Assembly (NCBI RefSeq): GCF_913773635.1
Contig: NZ_CAJYGQ010000006.1
Coordinates: 124,001-188,000 of the forward strand
Direction of reading: 5' to 3'
Length of the DNA stretch: 64,000 bases
Source of the DNA: an uncultured Mucilaginibacter sp.
GTDB lineage: Bacteria; Bacteroidota; Bacteroidia; Sphingobacteriales; Sphingobacteriaceae
Shown here: positions 27,014 through 35,978 of the stretch, piece after piece
Layout of the letters: each line of letters opens with the position of its first letter
How positions within the stretch are numbered: position 1 is the first letter of the stretch
Notes under the pieces: generated by a model
Seen by the model: the letters and a program-made list of their open reading frames with translations, nothing else
Told to the model about the DNA's origin: nothing
The model's database searches: none
Translations under genes and position numbers: made by a program

Positions 27014-28186
27014 ATGTTCCCATCTATTTCCGACCTTATTAACTATTTAACCGGTTGGCACCTACCAACTTTGCCTATCCAAACCTTTGGTTTTTTTGTG
27101 GCATTAGCGTTTATGTCGGCTTACTGGGCGTTTGTTCAGGAGTTTAAACGCAAAGAAAAATTGGGCTATGTTCACCCGCTTCAAAAAACGGTTACCGTTG
27201 GCGAGGCTGCATCAACTGGTGAGCTGGTGAGTAACGCCATATTTGGTTTTATTATAGGGTACAAGCTGCTTGATATCATACTCAATTACAATTTGATGGT
27301 TGAGGATACACAAGGCTTTTTACTATCAGGCAGGGGTAACATTTTTGGTGGTATAATTGGTGCAGCAGGCATTGCCTACTGGGCCTATTACGAAAAGAAG
27401 AAGGAACAGCTTGCCGAACCTGTTACCAAACAGGTGCTGGTTCATCCGCATGAGCTGATGGGTAATATATTGGTTTGGGCAGCCATTTTTGGTTTTGCCG
27501 GTGCAAAGCTTTTTAATGCGCTCGAAAACTGGGACGAATTCATGGCCGACCCTGTAGGTATGTTGATTGGCTTTAGCGGATTAACCTTTTACGGCGGGTT
27601 GATTTGCGGTGGAGCTGCGGTATTATACATAGCAAACAAGAATGGTGTCAAACCACTCACCATGTTAGATATTGGTGCTCCCGGAATGATGCTGGCTTAC
27701 GGTGTTGGCCGCATTGGGTGCCAGATGGCAGGCGATGGCGACTGGGGTATACCTAACCTTGCAGCAAAACCAAACTGGCTAAGCTGGGCACCTGATTGGA
27801 TGTGGTCATTCAGGTACCCGCATAACGTAAACATGGCCGATCATGACAACCCTATTGCGGGCTGTGTGGGCAAATATTGTTATGAACTTAAACTGCCTGT
27901 TTACCCTACACCTTTTTATGAGTGTGTAGTTTGTATTCTGCTTTTCCTTTTCCTTTGGAGTATCCGCAACAAAATCAAATCGCCGGGTGTAATGTTTGGT
28001 ATCTACCTCATATTGGCCGGTGTTGAACGCTTTTTTGTTGAATTAATAAGGGTGAACACTAAGTATCATCTGTTCGGTATATCATTTACACAAGCCGAAA
28101 TGATTTCATTGTTTATGGTTATTGGTGGTATTACGTTAATACTTGTGGGCCGCTCAAAGCATAAAATGCAAGTTACCAATGGCTGA
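27014..28186 (+). CDS. lgt: Prolipoprotein diacylglyceryl transferase
   Basis: This 390-residue inner-membrane enzyme moves diacylglycerol from phosphatidylglycerol to lipobox cysteines, the first lipoprotein maturation step. Several membrane segments are present; the Lgt signature [16 protein letters not shown] is around residues 232-247 and [10 protein letters not shown] follows. It is longer than the usual 270-300 residues because of extra loops near residues 45-70 and 125-150. The high number of lipoproteins in this window fits such an enzyme. Its stop overlaps the GtrA gene. Confidence 0.93.
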   Translation: MFPSISDLINYLTGWHLPTLPIQTFGFFVALAFMSAYWAFVQEFKRKEKLGYVHPLQKTVTVGEAASTGELVSNAIFGFIIGYKLLDIILNYNLMVEDTQGFLLSGRGNIFGGIIGAAGIAYWAYYEKKKEQLAEPVTKQVLVHPHELMGNILVWAAIFGFAGAKLFNALENWDEFMADPVGMLIGFSGLTFYGGLICGGAAVLYIANKNGVKPLTMLDIGAPGMMLAYGVGRIGCQMAGDGDWGIPNLAAKPNWLSWAPDWMWSFRYPHNVNMADHDNPIAGCVGKYCYELKLPVYPTPFYECVVCILLFLFLWSIRNKIKSPGVMFGIYLILAGVERFFVELIRVNTKYHLFGISFTQAEMISLFMVIGGITLILVGRSKHKMQVTNG

Positions 28187-28652
28187 TATGCCATTTTTTA
28201 AACGCGCAAGCCAAAATAAATTCGCACGGTTTTTACTATCGGCAGGCAGTGGTTTCCTGGTTGATGTTCTGGCATTCCGTATACTTGAACGTTACATATT
28301 TACCCAAGACGTATATATATTATTAGGACACCGAACCAGCAATATTGCTTTAACGCTTATTGTGTCATTTACCTTGGGTGTGATGGTTAATTTCTTATTT
28401 ACGCGCTACCTGGTGTTTAATGAGTCGAGGTTACCATTTATGCAACAGTTTATGCGTTTTGGCCTTGTAGCTTTCGTTGGCTATTTTGCCAACTTAGAAG
28501 TGCTTAAATTCTTTGTAAAGCATTTACAAATGGATCCCACTGTTGCGCGTATAACGGCTGCTTTAAGCTTATTCTTCGCAAGCTTTTTTATACATAAGGC
28601 ATTCTCATTTAATCTCTCATTACGTAAAAAACATGCTTCAACAAATAACTGA
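28179..28652 (+). CDS. GtrA-like flippase-family membrane protein
   Basis: This 157-residue protein has four hydrophobic helices typical of the GtrA/DPMS family, which is linked to membrane transfer of lipid-linked sugars. The first helix follows [16 protein letters not shown] and the last two are in [10 protein letters not shown] and [20 protein letters not shown] stretches. The ATG at 28179 overlaps the lgt stop by 8 bases; a longer reading from 28143 is less likely. Its end overlaps the suhB gene by 20 bases. Confidence 0.87.
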   Translation: MADMPFFKRASQNKFARFLLSAGSGFLVDVLAFRILERYIFTQDVYILLGHRTSNIALTLIVSFTLGVMVNFLFTRYLVFNESRLPFMQQFMRFGLVAFVGYFANLEVLKFFVKHLQMDPTVARITAALSLFFASFFIHKAFSFNLSLRKKHASTNN

Positions 28653-29421
28653 TCAGGTTACAGAGATAGCCCGCGAGGCAGGCGATTTTATACGCCAGGA
28701 ACGCAAAAACTTCAGTGCCGACCGTATTGAGTTTAAAGGCTTAAACGACCTGGTATCGTACGTTGACAAAACAGCTGAGCAAAAAATTGTAGCTGCATTA
28801 CAAAAGATTTTGCCTGAGGCCGGCTTTATCACAGAAGAAAAGACATCAACCAAGGTGGGTGAGCGTTATAATTGGATTATTGATCCGTTAGACGGAACCA
28901 CAAATTTTATACATGGCTTGCCTGTATTTTCGGTTAGTATAGCATTGCAGGAATACGATAAGCTGGTAGCCGGTGTTGTTTACGAAGTCAATCAGGATGA
29001 ATGCTTTTACGCCAGTGCTGATAGTGCGGCTTACCTTAATGGCAAAGAAATTAAAGTAAGTGCTGCACCTGCTATTGCTGATAGCTTATTAGCTACCGGT
29101 TTCCCTTACTATGATTTTACGAAGCAGACGCAATACATTAATTTATTTACTGAATTGATGAAAGGCTGCCATGGCATCCGTCGTATGGGTTCAGCAGCGG
29201 TAGATTTAGCATACACAGCATGTGGCCGTTTTGAAGCATTTTACGAATACAATTTAAATGCGTGGGATGTTGCAGCAGGCATTGTTATAGTGAAGCAAGC
29301 AGGGGGAGAGGTTGTTAACTTCAGCGGTGGAGAGGAAGTGATCAATACCCGCGAATTGTTAGCTACAAACTGCAGAATAACGAAGGAGATGCTGGAGATG
29401 ATAAATAAATACTTCGTGTAA
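28633..29421 (+). CDS. suhB: Inositol monophosphatase family protein
   Basis: This 262-residue Mg-dependent phosphatase carries the three family metal motifs: EEKTS (near 72), WIIDPLDGTTNFIHGLP (near 83-99) and AWDVAAGIVIVKQAGG (near 213-228). Relatives hydrolyse inositol-1-phosphate; in E. coli SuhB also affects ribosome synthesis. It begins inside the end of the GtrA gene (20-base overlap), so translational coupling is likely. A long terminator follows. Confidence 0.92.
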   Translation: MLQQITDQVTEIAREAGDFIRQERKNFSADRIEFKGLNDLVSYVDKTAEQKIVAALQKILPEAGFITEEKTSTKVGERYNWIIDPLDGTTNFIHGLPVFSVSIALQEYDKLVAGVVYEVNQDECFYASADSAAYLNGKEIKVSAAPAIADSLLATGFPYYDFTKQTQYINLFTELMKGCHGIRRMGSAAVDLAYTACGRFEAFYEYNLNAWDVAAGIVIVKQAGGEVVNFSGGEEVINTRELLATNCRITKEMLEMINKYFV

Positions 29422-29474
29422 GTCATCCCCATCAGCTAGCAAATAGCCGGCGGTGTTGATTTTAAGTACATAAA

Positions 29475-29519
29475 AAATATTAAGGCCGGGTTAGAGTTAC
29501 TAATCCGGCCTTAATATTT
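29475..29519. terminator. Bidirectional terminator between suhB and nfu
   Basis: The near-perfect inverted repeat has outer arms AAATATTAAGGCCGG and CCGGCCTTAATATTT and a further pairing GGGTTAG/CTAATCC. It leaves a loop of about 5 bases. It has A- and T-rich flanks on both sides, and so can terminate transcription from both convergent genes. Confidence 0.93.
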
Positions 29520-29538
29520 TAAATCTATCTGTAGAAAC

Positions 29539-30090
29539 TTACAACGCTTCTGACACTACTTCCTGTACTTCGGGAACCATGCGTTTCAACAAGTTTTCGA
29601 TACCCGATTTAAGAGTGATAGTTGATGATGGGCAACCACTGCATGAGCCGCGAAGCTCAACAGTAACCACACCTTCGTTAAATGATTTGTAGCTGATGGC
29701 ACCACCATCCTGTTCAACCGCAGGACGCACATAATCATGTAAAATCTGCTGAATTTTTACTTCAGCTTCAGTACCTTCAAAATTAGGAGCTTCGTCTGTT
29801 TGAGCTTCCTGTACAGTAAGTTCTGACTCTACAGCGCCCTTAACAAACTCTTTCAGTATTGGCTCAATATCGGCCCATTCACTATCTTCAGTTTTGGTTA
29901 CAGTAACAAAGTTGCTGGCGAAAAATACGCCGTTTACAAATGAAAACTTAAAAAGCTCCTTAGCAAAGGTTGATTTTTCGGCGCTCTCTTTTGTAGCATA
30001 ATCTACACTGCCGTTAATAAGCAACTTGTTCACAATGAACTTCATGGTTGCCGGGTTTGGGGTAGATTCGGTATATACATTGATATTCAT
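29539..30090 (-). CDS. nfu: NifU/Nfu-type iron-sulfur scaffold protein
   Basis: This 183-residue protein has an Nfu N-terminal domain (MNINVYTESTPNPATMKFIV, about 1-90) and a C-terminal NifU-like domain (about 105-180) with the cluster-binding CSGC (C150, C153). Such proteins carry 4Fe-4S clusters to target enzymes. Domain order and length match the family. It stands as a single minus-strand gene before purB. Together with the cysteine desulfurase at 59.8 kb it may serve cluster assembly (inference). Confidence 0.92.
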   Translation of the reverse strand: MNINVYTESTPNPATMKFIVNKLLINGSVDYATKESAEKSTFAKELFKFSFVNGVFFASNFVTVTKTEDSEWADIEPILKEFVKGAVESELTVQEAQTDEAPNFEGTEAEVKIQQILHDYVRPAVEQDGGAISYKSFNEGVVTVELRGSCSGCPSSTITLKSGIENLLKRMVPEVQEVVSEAL

Positions 30091-30175
30091 GACGATGCAG
30101 TTTTACAATAAGAACAAATTTAACCAGCTTTTTGATTTAACAATACGTTGTGCTTGTATTTGACCTCAACATGAC

Positions 30176-31519
30176 TTATACACCGGTATAGTTTTGGGGT
30201 GTAATTTCTTTGAGTTCGGCTTTTACTTCAGCGCTTACGTCTAACCCTTCAACAAATTCGGCAATGCTTTGAGCGTTAATTTGTTGATTAGTACGGGTAA
30301 GGTCTTTTAAGGCCTCATATGGATTAGGATAATTTTCGCGGCGCAAAATAGTTTGGATAGCCTCGGCCACAACTGCCCAGTTATCTTCCAAATCCTGATT
30401 TATGGCAGCCTCGTTCAGCAGCAGTTTGTTCAAACCGCGAATCGTTGATTTAATGGCAATTAGTGTATGTGCTACAGGCACACCAATATTACGTAACACA
30501 GTTGAATCAGTCAGGTCGCGCTGCAGGCGTGATACCGGTAATTTAGCAGCCAGGTGCTCAAAAAGTGCGTTAGCTAACCCTATGTTACCTTCCGAATTTT
30601 CGAAATCAATAGGGTTTACCTTGTGCGGCATGGCCGATGAGCCTACTTCGCCTGCCTTTATTTTCTGTTTAAAGTAGTTCATGGATATATAGGTCCACAT
30701 ATCGCGGTCTAAATCCATAATGATATTGTTAATGCGTTTCAACGCATCGCAATGCGCGGCGAAATTGTCATAGTGTTCAATTTGCGTAGTGCGTTGCGAA
30801 CGGCTTAAGCCCAGTACACTATTCACCAAATTATTGCCAAAATCAACCCAGTCAATAGCAGGATAGGCCACGTTATGTGCGTTAAAATTACCTGTAGCGC
30901 CACCAAACTTAGCCGAAAAAGGTATTGCTTTAGCAAGAGTTAACTGGCTTTCAATGCGCTCAACAAACACTTCAATTTCTTTACCTAAACGGGTTGGCGA
31001 TGCCGGTTGACCGTGTGTATGTGCTAATAATGGCACAGCCTTCCAATCCTCAGCATAACCTTTTAGTACGCTTAGTAAATCCTCAATTGCAGGGTAGTAA
31101 ACTTCATGCAATGCCAATTTAAATGAGTATGGTATTGCGGTGTTGTTAATGTCTTGCGAGGTTAAGCCAAAGTGAATAAACTCTTTATATTGCTGCAGGC
31201 TAAGCGCATCAAATTTTTGTTTAATGAAGTACTCAACTGCTTTAACGTCATGGTTGGTGGTTTTTTCAATGTCTTTAATGCTTTGCGCATCTGCTTGAGT
31301 AAACTGTTCATAAATACTGCGTAAGCTACCGTAAGTCGCTTTATCAAAACCGTTTAGCTGTGGCAGCGGATGCTCGCACAAAGCAATAAAATATTCAACC
31401 TCTACATAAACACGGTATTTAATTAAGGCATACTCTGAAAAATAAGCCGATAACGAAGCAGTAGCATGATTATAGCGGCCATCTACCGGAGATATAGCCG
31501 TAAGCGGGGTAAGCGACAT
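30176..31519 (-). CDS. purB: Adenylosuccinate lyase
   Basis: This 447-residue enzyme carries out two steps of purine synthesis, releasing fumarate from SAICAR and adenylosuccinate. The fumarase-superfamily signature is SSAMPHKVNPIDFENSEGN near 280-300, and the AHTHGQPASP motif is near 165-175. It resembles the E. coli type (SPVDGRYNHAT near the N-terminus). A single minus-strand gene; no other purine gene is close. Confidence 0.96.
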   Translation of the reverse strand: MSLTPLTAISPVDGRYNHATASLSAYFSEYALIKYRVYVEVEYFIALCEHPLPQLNGFDKATYGSLRSIYEQFTQADAQSIKDIEKTTNHDVKAVEYFIKQKFDALSLQQYKEFIHFGLTSQDINNTAIPYSFKLALHEVYYPAIEDLLSVLKGYAEDWKAVPLLAHTHGQPASPTRLGKEIEVFVERIESQLTLAKAIPFSAKFGGATGNFNAHNVAYPAIDWVDFGNNLVNSVLGLSRSQRTTQIEHYDNFAAHCDALKRINNIIMDLDRDMWTYISMNYFKQKIKAGEVGSSAMPHKVNPIDFENSEGNIGLANALFEHLAAKLPVSRLQRDLTDSTVLRNIGVPVAHTLIAIKSTIRGLNKLLLNEAAINQDLEDNWAVVAEAIQTILRRENYPNPYEALKDLTRTNQQINAQSIAEFVEGLDVSAEVKAELKEITPQNYTGV

Positions 31520-31589
31520 AGAAACAGTTTTTTGCGCAAAGTTAACAAAGTAGCCGAAACTTGCTTAAACTGGTTTTACACGGTACTGC

Positions 31590-32651
31590 TCAAATTTTAA
31601 GCGCTACGAAAACTGCCCCTGTCTTAGCCTTGTCTTGGGCTGTTTCAAAAGCTTCATTGATGTTTTCCAGCTCATAAGTATGGGTAATTAGCATTTTTGC
31701 GTTCAACTTGCCTTTGGCTACCAGGTCCAAGCACATCTTCATTTCTGAATGTATACCCCAAAATGAATAACTTGCACTGGTAATAAGTTTTATTTCGGCC
31801 ATTTGAATATGTTGCCATTCAAGTGGTATAGCTGTAAGCCCCGGGTCAAAGCCGCCAACAATAACAACTTTACCGCCAATACGGGTGCCTGATATTGCCT
31901 GGGGCAGCGTAACAGGCATTGATGGACCGCCTGCGCATTCAAATGCGATATCAACGCCTTTATTGTTTGTGAAATCCAATACGCGTTGCTTTACATCTTC
32001 CTTTTCACTATTGATTACCAGATCGGCGCCTAATTCTCTGGCAACTTGCAAAGATGATTCAACAACATCAGTTATAATTACATCAGCGCCGCTAAGTTTA
32101 GCCAGCTGTAATTGCCCTAAACCAATTGGTCCGGCCCCGGTGATTAAAACGGTATCGTTTAGTTTGATACCACTGAGTTGTATAGCGTGTAAGCAAACCG
32201 AAAACGTATCAAGTACGGTAGCCTCTTCAAAACTCACATGATCTGGCAGTAAATGAAACTTCTCTGCCGGGCCGGTAAGGAATTGCGCAAACGACCTTGA
32301 TACGGTTTTCATGCGTACATTGTACAGGTTAGGGCAAAGGTTGTATTGCTGTACCCTGCACCAATCACATGTACCATCACCAAGTACGGTTTCTATTACC
32401 ACACGGTCTCCCGGTTTAACGTTTTTTACGTTACTTCCAACTTCAACAACTTCACCGGCAACTTCATGTCCCATTATTTCATGCACCAGTTCAGGTTCTT
32501 CTTTCTTCCAATGCCTGAGATCTGTTCCGCATATGCCCGACATTCGTATACGTGCCAGCACCCAATCAGGGTGAGGTATTTCAGGACGGTCAACTTCTTC
32601 TACATTAAAATCACCTTGCTCGGTTTTGAGCGCAGCAGTCATTTTGCACAT
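31590..32651 (-). CDS. Zinc-dependent medium-chain alcohol dehydrogenase
   Basis: This 353-residue MDR-family enzyme has catalytic zinc ligands C41 (GICGTD) and H62-E63 (GHEVAG). The GXGXXG-type dinucleotide site is GAGPIGLGQ near residues 170-178. Structural-zinc cysteines C95, C98 and C106 are present but the first of the four is D92. Relatives include threonine, sorbitol and galactitol dehydrogenases; the substrate is undecided. It is divergent from the unassigned 737-residue gene. In-frame ATGs at 32651 and 32642 are equally plausible starts. Confidence 0.88.
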   Translation of the reverse strand: MCKMTAALKTEQGDFNVEEVDRPEIPHPDWVLARIRMSGICGTDLRHWKKEEPELVHEIMGHEVAGEVVEVGSNVKNVKPGDRVVIETVLGDGTCDWCRVQQYNLCPNLYNVRMKTVSRSFAQFLTGPAEKFHLLPDHVSFEEATVLDTFSVCLHAIQLSGIKLNDTVLITGAGPIGLGQLQLAKLSGADVIITDVVESSLQVARELGADLVINSEKEDVKQRVLDFTNNKGVDIAFECAGGPSMPVTLPQAISGTRIGGKVVIVGGFDPGLTAIPLEWQHIQMAEIKLITSASYSFWGIHSEMKMCLDLVAKGKLNAKMLITHTYELENINEAFETAQDKAKTGAVFVALKI

Positions 32652-32962
32652 AATAATACAATTAAATCTATGGTTAATATTTATGGCCGTAAACGATGAG
32701 CAATTAAATGCGGCAGTAGTAGTTGTGTAACAGAAATTGTTGAGTATGGTTTTTGGGGTTTTTAATTACAAGTTAAAATAACCTGACTAAATGAAATATA
32801 AATCTTTAAAACTTAAAGTTGTGTGTTGCTGTTGTTCTTACACTTGCTAGTACTCAGGCAGCGTTCGTGCTGCTGTATGTTCGGATGATAAACTTGTATT
32901 GCTTCAAAGTAAAATGAGCGTAAAATCGAAAATTTAACCATAACAATTATTCACAATTAATT
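32652..32962. other. Divergent intergenic region, 311 bases
   Basis: This AT-rich gap separates the divergent dehydrogenase and the 737-residue gene, so promoters for both must lie here. I see no consensus -7 box, no strong palindrome and no hairpin with a T-run. A 19-codon ORF at 32791-32850 with a run of four cysteine codons is probably chance. Confidence 0.4.
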
Positions 32963-35176
32963 ATGTCTAACCAAAGTTCAATATGGGCGGTAGCCTCGGC
33001 CAATAAAATTGCCCATTGTAAGAATGATCCCCTGTATCAATGCACAATTAAAGATTTCGGATTTGAGTTACAAAATCATGGTAACTCTTTATGGATTGTT
33101 ATAACCAACAATAGTGATGTTAGGATTGGGTTTCGTACAGCGTTTTCATCCACTGATTTTACTAATGTTGATTTCCGTGCAGACGACGATAACACTCTGA
33201 AAATTAAGTGTAGTGCTGTTTTCGGTGACTATTCCATTGAAGTTGAATGGCCCAATACTGAAGAAACCATATTGCATTATAAAACTGAATTTATACCTGC
33301 TGAAGACATTGTTGTGCCTTTTTGGCCAAGGGATATTGTTATAACAGGCAAAAACGGAAGTACAAGTGATACCAAGGGCGATGTTTATATATCGCAAACC
33401 GGAACCCGGTCGGGCTTGATATATGCAGGAGTAACCAAGCCTAAAGGAGTTTCTTTTTTATATTTTCAAAACTTAACCTCACTTGGTGCTTACAATATAG
33501 ATACTGAAACTTCGGCAGGCAACGTAGTAGGGGGGCAATGGCCCGAATTGGGTTTGAGCCTGCCCACAGCAACCGAAAAACCGATGAAGGCACAACAGAT
33601 TTATACCCTGTCTGACGCCTATGTTTGCTTGTCAAATAAAACACCAATTGATCAGTTTGAGGTTGCCAAGGGGTTTATGAACTCATTGGCACAATTGTAC
33701 CTGTTACTGCCACGTCCCGAAACAGAGTATCACAATTATCTTGATATATTGAATAGTGCCCTGCATGATTTGCAAACTAACAAGGGCTGCTGGTCGCACC
33801 GAAGCGGGCATCCGTATTTAAATGCGTATGTATCAGATTACGAAACTCCTCCCGAAATAATGGTACAACTTGCAGTATTGCTTCCGGTTACAGAGTACAT
33901 CAAATGGAGCGAACGTGATTGCGCAATTGAGCAAGACATTAAGCAAGGTTTACCTGCGTTTTATAATGATGAGTTAAAAACAGTAATGCGTTGGTTACCC
34001 ACCGAAGAACACATGCTTGATGAATCAGAAGAGCAAAAGGTGCCTATGGTTATGGATTCGTGGTATCTGCATCATCCGCTGCTTAACCTTGCCCGCCTTG
34101 CTTCGGCCGGTGATGAGGAGGCTAAGGATTTGTTGCTTAAATCGGTTGACTTTGCTATAAAAGTAGCTCATCATTTTAAATATGAGTGGCCTGTGTTTTA
34201 CCGTATGGATACCCTTGAAACTGTAAAGGAGGAAGCAAAGCCCGGCGAAGGAGGTGAAAAGGATGTAGCTGGCCTTTATGCTCACGTAATGCTGCAGGTA
34301 TGGGAAATTACCGGCGATAAAAAATATTTTGAAGAAGCCGAAAAAGCCGCTCAAACCATGACGCGCTATGGGTTTGATGTTTTTTATCAGGCTAACAATA
34401 CCATGTTTGCTGCTAAAGCAATGATTTTACTATACAGGGAAACCAAAAAGGACCTTTACCGCGACCTGAGTTACCTGTTTCTGGCTAATGTATTTAAAAA
34501 CGTGGCCCTTTGGGAATGTACTTACGGTTATGGAAAGCACTTCCCAAGCTTTTTTGAATTATTTCCGTTAAGTGATGCGCCTTACACAGCTGTCTATGAA
34601 GAACAGGAAGCTTACTCAGGCGTGCACGAATATTTAAGCTATGCCAACGGGTTGGACATATTGCCATCAGTAAATTTGCTATTAGCCGAATTTGTACGCT
34701 ATATGGTTAACCGTGCTATTTACTACTATCCGCCTATGCTTCCTAAAGAAATGCTGTCTGAAGAAGTAAAAACCGGTGAGCTTGATCCGAATTTGTGGAT
34801 TGCTTTAGAAGACATTCATGACGGCTGGGAAAAGTCGGGCAGTGTTGGACAGGAGGTGTACGGTGCAGGATTGGCGTTTGGCATTGTGCCGCGTCAATAC
34901 ATACGCCTTGCCGATGCGCACTTTATGATATTTGTGGACTATCCAATTGCAGAAAAAAAAGTTTCTAAAAATAAGGTGAAATTTAAGTTTTTGGGAGATG
35001 GACGCCTTACCTGCCGTTTATGCATAGTTCATGATGGAGATAATGTACTGCCTGCTATTAAAATTGAAAGTGTAATAGAAGGCAAAAAATCAGAGATTAA
35101 ATGTATTAACACAACAGATAAGGAATTTGAATATAAAGTATCGGGTAATACTGATGTAGTAATTAGTTGGAGTTAA
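32963..35176 (+). CDS. Large cytoplasmic protein of unknown function, possible six-hairpin glycosidase-like fold
   Basis: I do not recognise a named family for this 737-residue protein. It has no signal peptide. Residues 1-230 look beta-rich. Residues 240-650 are helix-rich and contain repeated Trp/Tyr/Asp-dense segments (VMDSWYLHHPLLNLARLA, LYAHVMLQVWEIT, FDVFYQANNTMFAAKAM), as in (alpha/alpha)6 sugar-active enzymes. Residues 660-737 are again beta-rich. The gene starts at ATG 32963 and is followed after 3 bases by the DUF1264 lipoprotein gene. A carbohydrate or uronic-acid role is a weak inference from fold impression and the divergent dehydrogenase. Confidence 0.75.
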   Translation: MSNQSSIWAVASANKIAHCKNDPLYQCTIKDFGFELQNHGNSLWIVITNNSDVRIGFRTAFSSTDFTNVDFRADDDNTLKIKCSAVFGDYSIEVEWPNTEETILHYKTEFIPAEDIVVPFWPRDIVITGKNGSTSDTKGDVYISQTGTRSGLIYAGVTKPKGVSFLYFQNLTSLGAYNIDTETSAGNVVGGQWPELGLSLPTATEKPMKAQQIYTLSDAYVCLSNKTPIDQFEVAKGFMNSLAQLYLLLPRPETEYHNYLDILNSALHDLQTNKGCWSHRSGHPYLNAYVSDYETPPEIMVQLAVLLPVTEYIKWSERDCAIEQDIKQGLPAFYNDELKTVMRWLPTEEHMLDESEEQKVPMVMDSWYLHHPLLNLARLASAGDEEAKDLLLKSVDFAIKVAHHFKYEWPVFYRMDTLETVKEEAKPGEGGEKDVAGLYAHVMLQVWEITGDKKYFEEAEKAAQTMTRYGFDVFYQANNTMFAAKAMILLYRETKKDLYRDLSYLFLANVFKNVALWECTYGYGKHFPSFFELFPLSDAPYTAVYEEQEAYSGVHEYLSYANGLDILPSVNLLLAEFVRYMVNRAIYYYPPMLPKEMLSEEVKTGELDPNLWIALEDIHDGWEKSGSVGQEVYGAGLAFGIVPRQYIRLADAHFMIFVDYPIAEKKVSKNKVKFKFLGDGRLTCRLCIVHDGDNVLPAIKIESVIEGKKSEIKCINTTDKEFEYKVSGNTDVVISWS

Positions 35177-35179
35177 ACA

Positions 35180-35947
35180 ATGACAAGTATGAAAAAGATA
35201 CTAATGATGATTTCGCTGGCACCACTGGCAATGTCATGTGGGGGCGATAACACTAATTCAAAAGTTGAAGCACCTGGTGCTGAAAAAAGCACTCACGAAA
35301 AAGTGTTAGAATCAGGTGCTGAAATCATGCAATCAGAAGGCCCGTTAAAAGCCTTCAGCACATATCTTGATGGGTTTCATTTTTATAACGGAAACCTTAA
35401 AGCACAAATGGAGGCCCATCATTACACCGCACAACTAAATGAGGATGTGTACCAAGCTATTATATTTGATGGTAACGGCAAAGATGCCAAAATAATGGGT
35501 ATCGAATATATAATAACCGACAAGCTTTTCAAGCAACTTTCTGAAGAAGAAAAACGGTTATGGCACAGCCATGTTTATGAAGTGAAATTGGGCGAATTAA
35601 TTGCGCCAGGCTTGCCTGAATTTGCTGAATTAGAGCTAATGAAAAAGCTGGTATCTACCTATGGTAAAACCATACATACGTGGCATACAGATCAGAATCG
35701 CACGTTGCCGTTAGGAAGCCCTATGTTAATGATGGGATTTACTAAGGCTGGCCAGCTAAATAGCCGGTTGGTTGCTGAAAGGGATGCCCGGTTTAAAATC
35801 TCAACTAAAGATAAGAAAGATGCACGAAAAAAAATACCACAACCAACCATCATTGCTGGTGCCAATGCTTGGGAACAAGGCCAAGTAAGACAGTTCACTT
35901 TATCGTCCAATGCCGATTCTGCGTTACAAAAACATCAGGTGCATTAG
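35180..35947 (+). CDS. DUF1264 / OBAP family lipoprotein
   Basis: This 255-residue protein has a signal ending in LAMSC, so it is probably a lipoprotein. Its body matches the DUF1264 family, known in plants as oil-body-associated proteins. The motifs are GFHFYNGNLKAQMEAHHY, QLNEDVYQAIIFDGNG, GIEYIITDKLF, EEKRLWHSHVYEVKLGEL and TYGKTIHTWHTD, in the family order. Bacterial members have no established role. It directly follows the 737-residue gene and is probably cotranscribed. The second in-frame ATG at 35189 (MKKILMM) gives a cleaner signal peptide. Confidence 0.85.
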   Translation: MTSMKKILMMISLAPLAMSCGGDNTNSKVEAPGAEKSTHEKVLESGAEIMQSEGPLKAFSTYLDGFHFYNGNLKAQMEAHHYTAQLNEDVYQAIIFDGNGKDAKIMGIEYIITDKLFKQLSEEEKRLWHSHVYEVKLGELIAPGLPEFAELELMKKLVSTYGKTIHTWHTDQNRTLPLGSPMLMMGFTKAGQLNSRLVAERDARFKISTKDKKDARKKIPQPTIIAGANAWEQGQVRQFTLSSNADSALQKHQVH

Positions 35948-35952
35948 TGACC

Positions 35953-35978
35953 AAAAAAGCCGGATTAATCCGGCTTTT
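35953..35978. terminator. Bidirectional terminator overlapping the LamG gene stop
   Basis: The repeat AAAAGCCGGAT / ATCCGGCTTTT has an A-run on one side and a T-run on the other. It ends transcripts from the DUF1264 gene on plus and also covers the last codons and stop (35965) of the convergent LamG lipoprotein gene. Confidence 0.9.

Noticed and set aside
32791..32850. A 19-codon ORF with four consecutive cysteine codons in the dehydrogenase/737-residue gene gap
   Set aside because: No ribosome-binding site, no promoter match, very short, and no known family; such runs arise by chance in T/G-rich DNA.
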